DNA of 40,328 nucleotides, taken from positions 1 to 40,328 of the forward strand of contig CAYMJM010000008.1 of NCBI GenBank assembly GCA_964391325.1, given 5' to 3'. The notes beneath the pieces are model-generated. The model was given only the letters and a program-made list of their open reading frames with translations, did not search any database and had not been told where the DNA came from. A program made the position numbers and the translations under genes. Source of the DNA: CAYMJM01 sp964391325 (GTDB lineage: Bacteria; Patescibacteriota; Dojkabacteria; B142; JAFGMG01). Shown piece after piece: positions 15,508 to 23,970 of this stretch (positions are counted from its first letter, which is position 1; every line of letters starts with the position of its first letter).

Positions 15508-16044
15508 ATGAATGAGATAAAGGTATATGCAAAAAGTAAATATATAAAAGTTTCTCCGCAAAAAATTAGGTTGGTAATTGATATGGTTAGAGGTGAGAAT
15601 GCTCAATATGCATCTGAATTATTACAGTTTGTAAATAAAGCAGCGGCACTACCTGTTCGAAAAACAATAGACACAGCAATAGCGAATGCAATAAACAATT
15701 TTGATTTAAACAAAAAGGAATTGAAAATTGTAGAAGCTAGAGTAGATGAGGCTCCTACCTTTAAGCGGGGAAGAGCCGTGAGTAAAGGGAGATATCATCA
15801 AATTTTAAAAAGAAACTCACATGTAATAATTGCAGTTTCTGATGGTACTAAAGTTGAAGATATCAAGAAAAAGAGGAAAGCAACCAAAACAAAAGTTATA
15901 GAGAGCGAGCCTGTAAAAGATACAACAATAGAAAAAACAAAATCTGTGAAGATGGATCAGTTAAAAAGTTTGAAAAAGATGGTAAAATCCAACCAGGTTA
16001 AACAATCCGGAACTCCAAGGAGAGTTCAGGCTAAAGGTAATTAA
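15508..16044 (+). CDS. rplV: 50S ribosomal protein L22 with a basic C-terminal extension
   Basis: Residues 1-113 are a normal L22: YIKVSPQKIRLVIDMVRG at the start, and VDEAPTFKRGRAVSKGRYHQ with the beta-hairpin that reaches the exit tunnel. The protein runs to 178 residues because of a lysine-rich tail from about residue 114 (EDIKKKRKATKTK ... RRVQAKGN) with no recognisable domain. Tails of this kind usually contact rRNA or are disordered. Known L22 proteins are commonly near 110 residues. Confidence 0.95.
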   Translation: MNEIKVYAKSKYIKVSPQKIRLVIDMVRGENAQYASELLQFVNKAAALPVRKTIDTAIANAINNFDLNKKELKIVEARVDEAPTFKRGRAVSKGRYHQILKRNSHVIIAVSDGTKVEDIKKKRKATKTKVIESEPVKDTTIEKTKSVKMDQLKSLKKMVKSNQVKQSGTPRRVQAKGN

Positions 16045-16074
16045 AATTAGTTATTTATATTTAAAAAAGCACAT

Positions 16075-16710
16075 ATGGGTCAGAAAATTCATCCAGTTGG
16101 ACTTAGACTGGGAATAAACAAAGGATGGAAATCAAACTGGTATGCAGAGAAGGACAGTTATGCTGAATTTTTGCACAACGATTTGATGGTAAGGAAGTAT
16201 ATTACGGCAAAGCTTAGGTCAGCTGGGGTTCATGATATAGTAATTAAACGGTCTATGAATAAAATTGCAGTTGAGATTACAGTTGCAAGACCCGGAGTTG
16301 TTATTGGGCGTGGTGGATCTGGAATTGAAGAGCTGAAAAAAGATTTAAATAGGTTATTAAAAACAGCAGTAGATCTAAAAATACTTGAAATCAAAAGACC
16401 TGAAACATCAGCTAGACTGATTTCACAAAATATTAAGGAGCAACTTGAGCGAAGAATTGTTCCTAAATATGCGGCTCAGAGAGAGATTGACAATGCAAGA
16501 AATACTGGCGAAGTAAAAGGTGTCAGAATATGGGTATCTGGACGTATTAAAGGAGTTGAAATTGCACGAACAGAGAAGTTTCAATGGGGCACAGTTCCTC
16601 TGCAGACTTTAAGAGCGGATATAGACTACTTTTATCAGTCTGCATTGGTTCCGAATGCAGGGAAACATGGTATTAAGGTATGGGTTTATAGAGGAGAAAA
16701 AAGTAATTAA
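16075..16710 (+). CDS. rpsC: 30S ribosomal protein S3
   Basis: The 211-residue product begins MGQKIHPVGLRLGINKGWKS. It has the type-2 KH RNA-binding motif (RPGVVIGRGGSGIEELKKDL, about residues 74-93) and the C-terminal GVKGVRIWVSGRIKGVEIAR-like segment (about 148-166). S3 helps form the mRNA entry site of the 30S subunit. It lies 30 bp after rplV, in the standard order. Confidence 0.96.
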   Translation: MGQKIHPVGLRLGINKGWKSNWYAEKDSYAEFLHNDLMVRKYITAKLRSAGVHDIVIKRSMNKIAVEITVARPGVVIGRGGSGIEELKKDLNRLLKTAVDLKILEIKRPETSARLISQNIKEQLERRIVPKYAAQREIDNARNTGEVKGVRIWVSGRIKGVEIARTEKFQWGTVPLQTLRADIDYFYQSALVPNAGKHGIKVWVYRGEKSN

Positions 16711-16738
16711 CGGTAAAACGATTCAAAGTTAACAAATC

Positions 16739-17146
16739 ATGTTACAACCTAAGAAAACAAAGTACAGAAAACAATTTAGAGGCAGAATGAAAGGTGTTTC
16801 GGCAAGAGGCACGAAGCTTTCGATGGGAAGTTTTGGGCTTCAGTCTGTTGAAAGAGTCTGGCTTACACAGCAGCAAATAGAATCTGCGCGTAAAGCGATA
16901 GTCAGAGAGACAAAGAGAAAAGGGAAATTATGGCTGAGAGTATTTCCAGATAAACCATATTCTCAAAAACCTGCTGAAGTACGAATGGGATCAGGAAAAG
17001 GCGACGTCCAAGGCTATGTATTTGTTTTAAAGCCAGGGAGAATAATATTTGAACTTGGTGGTGTGGATGAACAGATAGCTAAAGAGGCGTTTAAAAGAGC
17101 TGCTGACAAATTACCTATTAAAACAAGAGTAATATCTAAGGATTAA
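16739..17146 (+). CDS. rplP: 50S ribosomal protein L16
   Basis: The 135 residues match L16: the start MLQPKKTKYRKQFRGRMKG, then FGLQSVERVWLTQQQIESAR (about 32-51), and WLRVFPDKPYSQKPAEVRMG with GKGDVQGYVFVLKPGRIIFE. L16 contacts the A-site tRNA elbow and is a late 50S assembly protein. Only 5 bp separate it from rpmC. Confidence 0.96.
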   Translation: MLQPKKTKYRKQFRGRMKGVSARGTKLSMGSFGLQSVERVWLTQQQIESARKAIVRETKRKGKLWLRVFPDKPYSQKPAEVRMGSGKGDVQGYVFVLKPGRIIFELGGVDEQIAKEAFKRAADKLPIKTRVISKD

Positions 17147-17151
17147 ATGCT

Positions 17152-17415
17152 ATGGAATTTAGGGGATTATCTAAAGCAAAATTAGAAGAAAAAATCGAAG
17201 AATTGGAATTAAATTTAAAGAGCTTGCGATTTGAGTTAAAGACAGGAACACTGACGGATTTAAGGGAGTACAGGCAAACAAAAAGAAGCTTGGCTGTAGC
17301 ATTGACAGTTTTGAATGAAATAAAACAGGGCGTTAATACAGATTTAAAGCCTAAGAAAAGAATCAAAGTAGAGAAAATAACAAGCGCGAAAAAAGAAGAA
17401 ACACAATCTAAATAA
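17152..17415 (+). CDS. rpmC: 50S ribosomal protein L29
   Basis: The 87-residue, almost wholly helical protein begins MEFRGLSKAKLEEKIEELEL. LKSLRFELKTGTL and the following TDLREYRQTKRSLAVALTVL are the L29 hairpin of helices. The typical length is about 65, so the lysine-rich tail of roughly 20 residues (KPKKRIKVEKITSAKKEE) is an extension. L29 lies next to L23 at the tunnel exit. Confidence 0.93.
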   Translation: MEFRGLSKAKLEEKIEELELNLKSLRFELKTGTLTDLREYRQTKRSLAVALTVLNEIKQGVNTDLKPKKRIKVEKITSAKKEETQSK

Positions 17416-17426
17416 GTTAATTACAG

Positions 17427-17678
17427 ATGATGAATAAAGACAAAAAACAAGTATACAAAAAAATAATAAACGGTGAAGTAATCAAGATAATTGATCAACA
17501 AACTGTAAAAATAGAGGTTGAGCGCAAGGCGCCTCATCCAAAATATGGAAAGATTATAAAAAGTAATAGGAAATATTTAGTAAACACAGAAGGGAAAGAG
17601 GTTAAAGTAGGAGACAAAGTGACGGCAGAAGAATGCAATCCGGTTTCGAAGAAAAAAGCATTTAAATTAGTTAGTTAG
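17427..17678 (+). CDS. rpsQ: 30S ribosomal protein S17
   Basis: The 83 residues match S17: GEVIKIIDQQTVKIEVERKA, HPKYGKIIKSNRKYLV, VKVGDKVTAEECNPVSKKKAFKLV. It is an OB-fold protein and a primary binder of the 16S 5' domain. Two tandem ATG codons (17427 and 17430) could both serve as start. The next gene follows after 4 bp. Confidence 0.94.
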   Translation: MMNKDKKQVYKKIINGEVIKIIDQQTVKIEVERKAPHPKYGKIIKSNRKYLVNTEGKEVKVGDKVTAEECNPVSKKKAFKLVS

Positions 17679-17682
17679 TTAA

Positions 17683-18066
17683 ATGATACAAAGATTATCA
17701 AGGCTAAAAATTGCAGATAATAGCGGTGTGAAGGAAATTATGGTTATTCAGGTTTTGGGTCGGAAAAAAGGAGGAAAATTTCAGAAGACAGGTTCAGTAG
17801 GGGAAATGGTTAGTGCAAGTGCAAAAAAGGTACAACCTAACTCAAGCTTTAAGCAAGGGGATCTGGTTCATGCTGTAATAGTAAGGACAAAAAAAGAAGT
17901 GAGAAGAAAAGATGGAAGTTATGTCAGATTTGATGATAATGCAGCCGTTACAGTCAACAAAGAGAATAAAGAACCAAAAGCAACCAGAATTTTCGGTCCA
18001 ATAGCAAGAGAGTTAAAGGACAAGGGTTTTAATAAGATTGTTAGTTTAGCATCGGAAGTACTATGA
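17683..18066 (+). CDS. rplN: 50S ribosomal protein L14
   Basis: The 127-residue product begins MIQRLSRLKIADNSGVKEIM, with GDLVHAVIVRTKKEVRRKDG and RFDDNAAVTVNKENKEPKAT in the centre and RIFGPIARELKDKGFNKIVS at the end, all standard L14. L14 forms part of intersubunit bridges. Its last codons overlap the rplX start by 4 bp, implying translational coupling. Confidence 0.96.
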   Translation: MIQRLSRLKIADNSGVKEIMVIQVLGRKKGGKFQKTGSVGEMVSASAKKVQPNSSFKQGDLVHAVIVRTKKEVRRKDGSYVRFDDNAAVTVNKENKEPKATRIFGPIARELKDKGFNKIVSLASEVL

Positions 18067-18377
18067 AGATAAAAAAAAGCGACATTGTACAAATAATTAA
18101 CGGTAAGGATACCGGTAAGCAGGGACAGGTGTTGATGAGTTTGCCTAAAGAAAACAAAATTATAGTCAAGGGAGTGAATCGAGTTGTCAAGCACAAGAAA
18201 AATACAGGAGATAAAAATAAACCTGGGGGCAGAATCAAAGTTGAAATGCCAATTCATATCTCTAACGCTATGTTAGTTGATCCTCAGACAGGAAAACCGA
18301 CACGCGTGGGGTTTGAAGTTGAAAATGAGACAGGTAAAAAATATAGAACAAGCAAAAGGTCAGGTAAGAGAATTTAA
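18063..18377 (+). CDS. rplX: 50S ribosomal protein L24
   Basis: The 104-residue protein has the KOW motif near its start (SDIVQIINGKDTGKQGQVL, about residues 5-23), then IVKGVNRVVKHKK and the C-terminal zone GFEVENETGKKYRTSKRSGK. L24 is an early 50S assembly initiator. The ATG overlaps the end of rplN (ATGA). Confidence 0.95.
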   Translation: MKIKKSDIVQIINGKDTGKQGQVLMSLPKENKIIVKGVNRVVKHKKNTGDKNKPGGRIKVEMPIHISNAMLVDPQTGKPTRVGFEVENETGKKYRTSKRSGKRI

Positions 18378-18399
18378 TTTTATTAGATAGCGAACTGTA

Positions 18400-18951
18400 A
18401 TGGATTATCAACCAAGGCTAAAAAAAATATACGAAGAAACAGTTAGACCAGAATTAGTTAAAGAGCTGGAGATGAGGAACCCTATGGCAGCTCCTTTGTT
18501 GACTAAAATTATTGTAAATGTTGGTTTGGGAGAGGCAAAAAATGACACAAGTATATTAGATAGTATGGAACAAGATATCGCTCTTGTAACCGGTCAAAAG
18601 CCAGTGAGAACTCAAGCAAAAAAGGCTATTTCCAACTTTAAAATTAGAGCTGGTCAAGAAATAGGTCTGAAAGTAACTTTAAGAGGGAACAGGATGTGGG
18701 AATTTTATGATAAGCTAGTAAATATTGTACTTCCCAGAGTAAAAGACTTTCGTGGAGTATCGGCCAAAGCTTTTGACGGGAAGGGAAACTATTCACTTGG
18801 ATTGAAGGAACATACAATATTTCCAGAGATAGATACAAATAAAGTGACTAGGCCTAGGAGTATTCAAATTATTTTAGTTTCAAAGAATGCGGACGACGAC
18901 CAGGCAAAGTTAATGCATACTAAGTTAGGAATGCCATTTGTGAAGAAGTAA
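18400..18951 (+). CDS. rplE: 50S ribosomal protein L5
   Basis: The 183 residues include RNPMAAPLLTKIIVNVGLGE (about 27-46), TGQKPVRTQAKKAISNFKIR (about 64-83), and the region FRGVSAKAFDGKGNYSLGLK, followed by EHTIFPEID. L5 binds 5S rRNA and contacts the P-site tRNA through bridge B1b. It lies 22 bp after rplX. Confidence 0.96.
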   Translation: MDYQPRLKKIYEETVRPELVKELEMRNPMAAPLLTKIIVNVGLGEAKNDTSILDSMEQDIALVTGQKPVRTQAKKAISNFKIRAGQEIGLKVTLRGNRMWEFYDKLVNIVLPRVKDFRGVSAKAFDGKGNYSLGLKEHTIFPEIDTNKVTRPRSIQIILVSKNADDDQAKLMHTKLGMPFVKK

Positions 18952-18979
18952 TTTAATCAAGTTAATTTAAAAATTTTTT

Positions 18980-19189
18980 ATGAGCACAGCAGCACAAGAA
19001 TATAAAGCAAAAAGGTATAAAGAATTAGAAAAAAAGGATGTCCTTAGAAGGCCAACACGTAAATTCAATCGTTGCTTGGAGTGCGGAAGAACCAGAGGGT
19101 ATATTCGATATTTTGGGCTGTGCAGGATTTGTTTGAGAGAGAAGGCTCATAAAGGACTGCTGCCAGGTATAACGAAGTCAAGCTGGTAA
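18980..19189 (+). CDS. rpsZ: 30S ribosomal protein S14, zinc-binding type
   Basis: The 69-residue protein carries four cysteines C32, C35, C48 and C51 in the C-x2-C...C-x2-C arrangement of the zinc-ribbon S14, with RYFGLCRICLRE and the conserved C-terminus GLLPGITKSSW. The short type Z form depends on zinc, unlike the cysteine-free form of enterobacteria. The gene is often named rpsN as well. It lies 28 bp after rplE. Confidence 0.95.
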   Translation: MSTAAQEYKAKRYKELEKKDVLRRPTRKFNRCLECGRTRGYIRYFGLCRICLREKAHKGLLPGITKSSW

Positions 19190-19221
19190 TGTAATATATA
19201 TCTTAAAGTTAAGTATTAACT

Positions 19222-19614
19222 ATGGTAAATGACTCAATTGCAGATTTTCTAACAAGAATAAGAAATGCAATAACAAGGAAAAAACAAGAATTGACGTTGC
19301 CTTCGACGAAGATGCTTGAGGCTATGGCACGGATTTTAAAGGAGGAAGGATTTATTGAAGACTATGAAGTTGAGAAAGAGAAGATTCAAGACACTATTAC
19401 AATCAAATTGAAATATATAAATGGAGTTCCTGCAATTAGGAAGCTTGAAAGAGTTTCAAAGCCAGGGGTTAGAAGCTATATGGGGTATAGAGATATTCCA
19501 CGAGTAAAGCAAGGCTTAGGCATCTCTATATTTTCTACTCCCAGTGGGGTTATGACAGGAGAGACCGCAAGGGAAAACCATGTCGGGGGTGAATATTTGT
19601 GTAGAATTTGGTAA
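19222..19614 (+). CDS. rpsH: 30S ribosomal protein S8
   Basis: The 130-residue product begins MVNDSIADFLTRIRNAITRK and ends ARENHVGGEYLCRIW. GLGISIFSTPSGVMTGETAR is the conserved C-terminal RNA-binding element. S8 binds helix 21 of 16S rRNA and in E. coli represses the spc operon. No obvious S8-site mimic was identified here. It lies 32 bp after the S14 gene. Confidence 0.96.
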   Translation: MVNDSIADFLTRIRNAITRKKQELTLPSTKMLEAMARILKEEGFIEDYEVEKEKIQDTITIKLKYINGVPAIRKLERVSKPGVRSYMGYRDIPRVKQGLGISIFSTPSGVMTGETARENHVGGEYLCRIW

Positions 19615-19646
19615 ATAGTAATATAAAGTTTTTAATAAATAGACAC

Positions 19647-20213
19647 ATGTCCAGAGTTGGAAAAGAACCTATAAAAATCGAATCAAATGTCCAAGTTGAG
19701 ATACGTGAAGGTGGCACATTTAATCACAAAGAAATTGTGGTTAAAGGACCAAAAGGAGAATTAAGGCAGTCACTTAGAAAGGGTATTGACCCAGAAGTTA
19801 AAGATGGGGAGCTTGTTTTGACAAGAGCCAGCGATTCTAAACGACACAGAAGTCAACATGGATTATACAGATCTATAATAGCTAATATGGTTCACGGTGT
19901 TACAAATGGCTATACCAAAGAGTTAGAATTAGTCGGAGTTGGCTATAGAGCGAAGTTACTTGGTAGAGATCTTGAACTATCGTTGGAATATACTCATCCT
20001 GTTATATACAAGGCTCCAGAAGGCATAACCTTTGAAGTTTCAGAAAATGTTGATATCAAGGTTTCTGGAGTAGATAAACAATTGGTTGGTGAGACGGCTG
20101 CTCAGATCAGAGCATTGAGAAAGCCTGAGCCGTATAAAGGGAAGGGAGTTAGATACAAAGGAGAACAAGTAAGACGTAAAGCTGGAAAGGCAGCTATCAC
20201 ATCGACAAGTTAA
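19647..20213 (+). CDS. rplF: 50S ribosomal protein L6
   Basis: I place the start at ATG 19647, where the protein begins MSRVGKEPIKI, the usual L6 opening. A frame from TTG 19608 would overlap rpsH and add 13 unrelated residues. The 188-residue product contains VKGPKGELRQSL, HGVTNGYTKELELVGVGYRA and the C-terminal signature EPYKGKGVRYKGEQVRRKAG. L6 lies near the sarcin-ricin loop where elongation factors bind, which matters given the unusual EF-Tu and EF-G of this genome. Confidence 0.95.
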   Translation: MSRVGKEPIKIESNVQVEIREGGTFNHKEIVVKGPKGELRQSLRKGIDPEVKDGELVLTRASDSKRHRSQHGLYRSIIANMVHGVTNGYTKELELVGVGYRAKLLGRDLELSLEYTHPVIYKAPEGITFEVSENVDIKVSGVDKQLVGETAAQIRALRKPEPYKGKGVRYKGEQVRRKAGKAAITSTS

Positions 20214-20238
20214 ATTAAATAGCTAAAATTTTTTTCAA

Positions 20239-20574
20239 ATGAAAAATACAGTACAAAGAAGAAAATTAAGAAATAGAAAGAGGATAGTTAAACAGAAGCA
20301 TCCTAGATTAAGTGTCTATAGGTCAAATCAACATATATATGCTCAAGTTATAGATGATAACAAGGGACAGACAATAGCAAGCTTCAGTGATTTAAAAGTA
20401 AAAAATTTTAAAGGGAGTAAAACAGAGATTGCAGAAATAGTTGGGCAAGAAGTCGCAAAATTAGCGATCAAAAAAGGAAAAAAACAAGTAGTATTTGATC
20501 GTGGTCCTTATAAATATCACGGCAGAGTGAGAGCCCTCGCTGAAAAAGCAAGAGAGGCTGGACTTAAATTTTAG
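20239..20574 (+). CDS. rplR: 50S ribosomal protein L18
   Basis: The 111-residue product has a basic N-terminus (RRKLRNRKRIVKQKH), then RLSVYRSNQHIYAQVIDD, and ends VVFDRGPYKYHGRVRALAEK. L18 binds 5S rRNA with L5. It lies 25 bp after rplF. Confidence 0.95.
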   Translation: MKNTVQRRKLRNRKRIVKQKHPRLSVYRSNQHIYAQVIDDNKGQTIASFSDLKVKNFKGSKTEIAEIVGQEVAKLAIKKGKKQVVFDRGPYKYHGRVRALAEKAREAGLKF

Positions 20575-20585
20575 TTAACATTTTA

Positions 20586-21176
20586 ATGGCACAACAAGAG
20601 CAAAACCAAGTACAACCAGAAAGTAAAGTAATAAAGGAATCTAATACAGATACTCCGAAGCAGGCTTTAGCTAAAGTTAAAGTCAGGCAAAGAAAAGCAA
20701 TAGATAAAAAGAAAAAAGGCAGATCTAGAAAAGGTAGAGACGATGGATTTGATATTCGTTTAATATCAATTAGGAGAGTTACACGTGTTCATAAGGGAGG
20801 AAAAAGGATGAGATTGAGTGTCGTAGCAGTTGTTGGAGATAGAAAGGGGAAAGTTGGTATTGGAATCGGAAAAGGATCAGATGTCAAAACTGCTGAAGAT
20901 AAAGCAGTCAGCTATGCAAAAAAGCATCTAGTCTATATAGATAAAAAGGGTGATACCATCCCTCATGAAATTCAGTATAAGAGCGGAGCTGCAAAAGTAT
21001 TCTTAAAACCAGCAGCACCAGGTACAGGTATTATTGCGGGAGCATCAGTAAGGGCAATAGTGGAGCTTGCTGGTATCAAAGATATTTTGACCAAAATCAT
21101 TGGCTCAAAGAATAGTATCAATAATGCGTATGCTACCTTGGAAGCTCTTACAACACTAAGAAATACTAGATTATAG
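20586..21176 (+). CDS. rpsE: 30S ribosomal protein S5
   Basis: The 196 residues comprise a basic, low-complexity N-terminal extension of about 50 residues, then RRVTRVHKGGKRMRLSVVAV, VGDRKGKVGIGIGKGSDVKT and AAPGTGIIAGASVRAIVELA, which are the double-stranded RNA-binding-like and C-terminal S5 folds. S5 acts in accuracy and mRNA unwinding at the entry channel. rpmD (L30), normally next, is absent: rplO follows after 12 bp, a known CPR trait. Confidence 0.96.
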   Translation: MAQQEQNQVQPESKVIKESNTDTPKQALAKVKVRQRKAIDKKKKGRSRKGRDDGFDIRLISIRRVTRVHKGGKRMRLSVVAVVGDRKGKVGIGIGKGSDVKTAEDKAVSYAKKHLVYIDKKGDTIPHEIQYKSGAAKVFLKPAAPGTGIIAGASVRAIVELAGIKDILTKIIGSKNSINNAYATLEALTTLRNTRL

Positions 21177-21188
21177 ACACAATAAATT

Positions 21189-21644
21189 ATGTTAAACCAA
21201 CTAAAATCACCAAAAACCAAATTAGCTAAAAAAAGAGTTGGAAGAGGATATGGAAGCGGTAAAGGAGGGCATACTGTAGGCAGGGGACAAAAAGGACAAA
21301 AGTCCAGAGCTGGATATACAAGTCCAAGACCAGGATTTGAAGGAGGAGCTATGCCACTATCAAGGAGAATTCCAAAATACAGAGGGTTTTCTCGAGGCTT
21401 TATTAATGCTGGTAAGACTAAAGTTGAAATTCATTTACAAGATCTAAATATCTTTAAAAATGGCGACGTTATAAGTGAAGAATCATTAAGAGAAGCTGGC
21501 TTACTCTCATCCAAATCCAAAGCTACATCTATCAAAATTCTCGCTAAAGGTAAATTAAAAAAGCATTTAATAATAGATTCCGGAATAACAGTATCGGCCA
21601 ATGCGAAAAAGGCAATTGAAGCTGCTGATGGTACTTTAAAGTAA
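21189..21644 (+). CDS. rplO: 50S ribosomal protein L15
   Basis: The 151-residue product has the glycine-rich N-terminal arm KKRVGRGYGSGKGGHTVGRG, then GFEGGAMPLSRRIPKYRGF, and a globular C-terminal half. L15 is a late 50S assembly protein. It follows rpsE directly, confirming that no L30 gene intervenes, and precedes secY by 36 bp. Confidence 0.96.
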   Translation: MLNQLKSPKTKLAKKRVGRGYGSGKGGHTVGRGQKGQKSRAGYTSPRPGFEGGAMPLSRRIPKYRGFSRGFINAGKTKVEIHLQDLNIFKNGDVISEESLREAGLLSSKSKATSIKILAKGKLKKHLIIDSGITVSANAKKAIEAADGTLK

Positions 21645-21680
21645 AACAGCCTTTATTCTATTTAAAATTATTTAGCTTCA

Positions 21681-23135
21681 GTGAAAAAGATAAAGCAAGC
21701 ACTTAAAACTATAGCCAGCCCTATTGGATGGTTAGTTAGAAATTTACTTAGACTGCTTACAAGAGTTTTTGGTCAGGAAAATAAGTTTACTTCCCTTCTT
21801 TCAAATAAAGATTTACGTAATAGGATTCTATTTACTCTGCTGGTAGTAATGATTATTAGGTTGCTTACTGCAGTACCTATTCCTACTTTTACCAAAGATG
21901 TTATAGAGCAGACTTCAGGTAACAGTCCGTTTTCAACATTCTATACTTTAATTACTGGAGGTAGGATTGACAGTTTTTCTATTGTAGCTATCGGTATCGG
22001 TCCGTATATTAATGCGTCTATTATTATGCAGCTTCTGACAGCTGTAATACCGCATTTAGAAGAACTCTCTAAAGAAGGCCAAAGGGGTAAGAAGATAATA
22101 GGGCAATATACAAGGTATCTTACACTACCTTTAGCTATAGTACAGTCTATAGTTATTACAGTACTGCTGTTGTCACAGCTTTCAGCTCAAGCTGACACAG
22201 TTGTAGTTGAGTTTATTGAGAGTATAACTTTGGTGGATAGGGTAACTATGATATTAGCTTTGACAGCAGGTAGCATGATCCTGATGTGGTTGGGTGAACT
22301 CATAACTGATAGGGGAATTGGTAATGGATCATCAATTGTGATTACAGTTGGAATACTCGGAGTCCTTCCTTCTTTAATTAGACAGGATTTTAGTCTGTTG
22401 TCTTTGGATATGTCTCAAATTAATACAGCCACCGATATACTTCGATCTGAAATGTTCCTTACGGTTATAGTATTAGTTCTTGGCTTGATAGCAATGGTAG
22501 CAGGGATAGTATTTGTTACAGAAGCCACGCGGAGGCTAACCATTCAGTATGCTAGTAGAGTGCGGGCAGCAGGAGGGGTAAGAAGCAGCTTTTTGCCGTT
22601 AAAGCTCAATCAAGCAGGTGTAATTCCAGTAATATTTGCTTCTTCGCTTCTATCCTTTCCCCAGATAATTACACAATTTGCAGTTAATCAATTGGATTCG
22701 GGTATAATATACGATATTGCTTTAAAAATAAACGGATCATTTTTAGCAGATTTTAACTCTACAGGGTATTTGATCACGTATTTTATTTTGATCGTGGGCT
22801 TTTCTTACTTCTATACTTTTGTTGTGATGAAACCAGATGAAGTTGCAGATAATCTTAAGAAAAGTGGAGGATTTATTCCTGGTATGAGACCTGGAGAATC
22901 CACTGCAAAATTTATCTCACAAATTTTGATTAAATTGACTTTTGTAGGATCTATATTTTTAGCTGTAGTGGCTTTGCTACCCACTCTGTTCCAGATAGGA
23001 TTTGATACCCAAAATCTGGTAGTGCTCTCAGGGATTGGTGGTACGAGTATTTTAATTATTGTTGGGGTAATTATAGACACATATAGGCAAATCGGATCAT
23101 ACTTAGTGACAAGCAGTTACGAACAGTTTAGGTAG
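21681..23135 (+). CDS. secY: Protein translocase subunit SecY
   Basis: The 484-residue polytopic protein has about ten membrane helices and forms the Sec channel. The segment AVPIPTF follows TM1, and loop motifs include ELSKEGQRGKKIIGQYTRYL after TM2 and RIGNG-like LITDRGIGNGSSIVI near residue 210-225. MKPDEVADNLKKSGGFIPGM (about 378-397) is the conserved cytosolic loop. The N-terminus is about 40 residues longer than in E. coli and amphipathic. The start is GTG. SecA, its motor, lies at the other end of this window. Confidence 0.96.
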   Translation: MKKIKQALKTIASPIGWLVRNLLRLLTRVFGQENKFTSLLSNKDLRNRILFTLLVVMIIRLLTAVPIPTFTKDVIEQTSGNSPFSTFYTLITGGRIDSFSIVAIGIGPYINASIIMQLLTAVIPHLEELSKEGQRGKKIIGQYTRYLTLPLAIVQSIVITVLLLSQLSAQADTVVVEFIESITLVDRVTMILALTAGSMILMWLGELITDRGIGNGSSIVITVGILGVLPSLIRQDFSLLSLDMSQINTATDILRSEMFLTVIVLVLGLIAMVAGIVFVTEATRRLTIQYASRVRAAGGVRSSFLPLKLNQAGVIPVIFASSLLSFPQIITQFAVNQLDSGIIYDIALKINGSFLADFNSTGYLITYFILIVGFSYFYTFVVMKPDEVADNLKKSGGFIPGMRPGESTAKFISQILIKLTFVGSIFLAVVALLPTLFQIGFDTQNLVVLSGIGGTSILIIVGVIIDTYRQIGSYLVTSSYEQFR

Positions 23136-23138
23136 GTC

Positions 23139-23903
23139 ATGAATTCAATAGACAGAAAATTAACAATTAAATCCCCCCAAGAAATAGAGAAAATGCGAGA
23201 GCTGGGAAAGATTTTAGCAGCGATAGTAGATAACCTTGCTCAAAATATTGTTCCAAATACCAATTTATTGGATCTTGAGGACAAAGCCCAACAACTATGC
23301 TCCTTGTATAAAGTGAATCCGTCTTGTGTAGGGTATAACAACTATCCTAATGCCATATGTGTAGGAGTAAACGAGCAGGCAGTGCATTGCATACCACAGG
23401 ATAGAAAAGTAAAGGCTGGAGATATTGTAACAATTGATATGGTTATAGATCGGGATGGATGGTTTGTGGATCATGCGGTGACACTTTTGGTAGGCAATTC
23501 GGATAAAGGTGCAGAATTATTGGTAAACACAGCTTATAAGGCAATGGAGCTTGCAATAGAGAAAGCAGTGATTGATAACACAACAGGAGATTTGGGGTAT
23601 ACGATGGAATCAGCTGCAACAGAACAAGGATTCAGTGTCTTAAGAGAAATGATAGGTCACGGTATTGGACGAGCTATGCATGAGTTCCCCCCAGTTCCAT
23701 GTTATGGGAAGCCAGGAGAAGGTGTAGGTTTAGTTGAAGGGATGGTAATTACTATAGAGCCTATGATAACAGAACATAATCCGGACTTGGAAGTAGCGTC
23801 GGATGGTTGGTCGACTAAAACAAAGGACGGGGGACGGTTTGCAATGTTTGAGCATACAGTGGCGATAACAAAAAGTGGCCCTTTCGTGTTGACAAGACAA
23901 TAA
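23139..23903 (+). CDS. map: Methionine aminopeptidase, type I
   Basis: The 254-residue enzyme removes the initiator Met from new proteins. The metal-site residues are in place: Asp in TIDMVID, Asp in WFVDHAVT, His in MIGHGIGRAMHEFP, Glu in ITIEPM and Glu in MFEHTVAI. Substrate His occurs in QAVHCIP. The gene starts 3 bp after secY. adk, which commonly sits between the two, is missing. A hairpin follows at 23917-23941. Confidence 0.95.
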   Translation: MNSIDRKLTIKSPQEIEKMRELGKILAAIVDNLAQNIVPNTNLLDLEDKAQQLCSLYKVNPSCVGYNNYPNAICVGVNEQAVHCIPQDRKVKAGDIVTIDMVIDRDGWFVDHAVTLLVGNSDKGAELLVNTAYKAMELAIEKAVIDNTTGDLGYTMESAATEQGFSVLREMIGHGIGRAMHEFPPVPCYGKPGEGVGLVEGMVITIEPMITEHNPDLEVASDGWSTKTKDGGRFAMFEHTVAITKSGPFVLTRQ

Positions 23904-23916
23904 AAGTTTTTTAGTG

Positions 23917-23941
23917 AAAACAGGGTTGAAACCCTTGTTTT
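23917..23941 (+). terminator. Weak terminator-like hairpin after map
   Basis: AAAACAGGGT (23917-23926) pairs with ACCC-T-TGTTTT (23931-23941) through one bulged T and a 4-nt loop. The T-rich arm could act as the U-tract. It overlaps the -35 of the infA promoter, suggesting a boundary between two transcription units in the superoperon. Confidence 0.45.
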
Positions 23942-23962
23942 ACAGCCAGTTTTTGATATAAT
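23935..23962 (+). promoter_or_regulatory. Internal promoter ahead of infA
   Basis: TTGTTT (23935-23940), a 16-bp spacer and a perfect TATAAT (23957-23962), with the TGn extended -10 element (TGA at 23954-23956). It should boost infA, rpmJ, rpsM, rpsK, rpsD, rpoA and beyond. Confidence 0.65.
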
Positions 23963-23970
23963 CATTTAGT

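Noticed and set aside
19608..19646. Upstream TTG start for L6
   Set aside because: It overlaps the end of rpsH and adds residues unlike L6; ATG 19647 starts with the typical MSRVGKEP.
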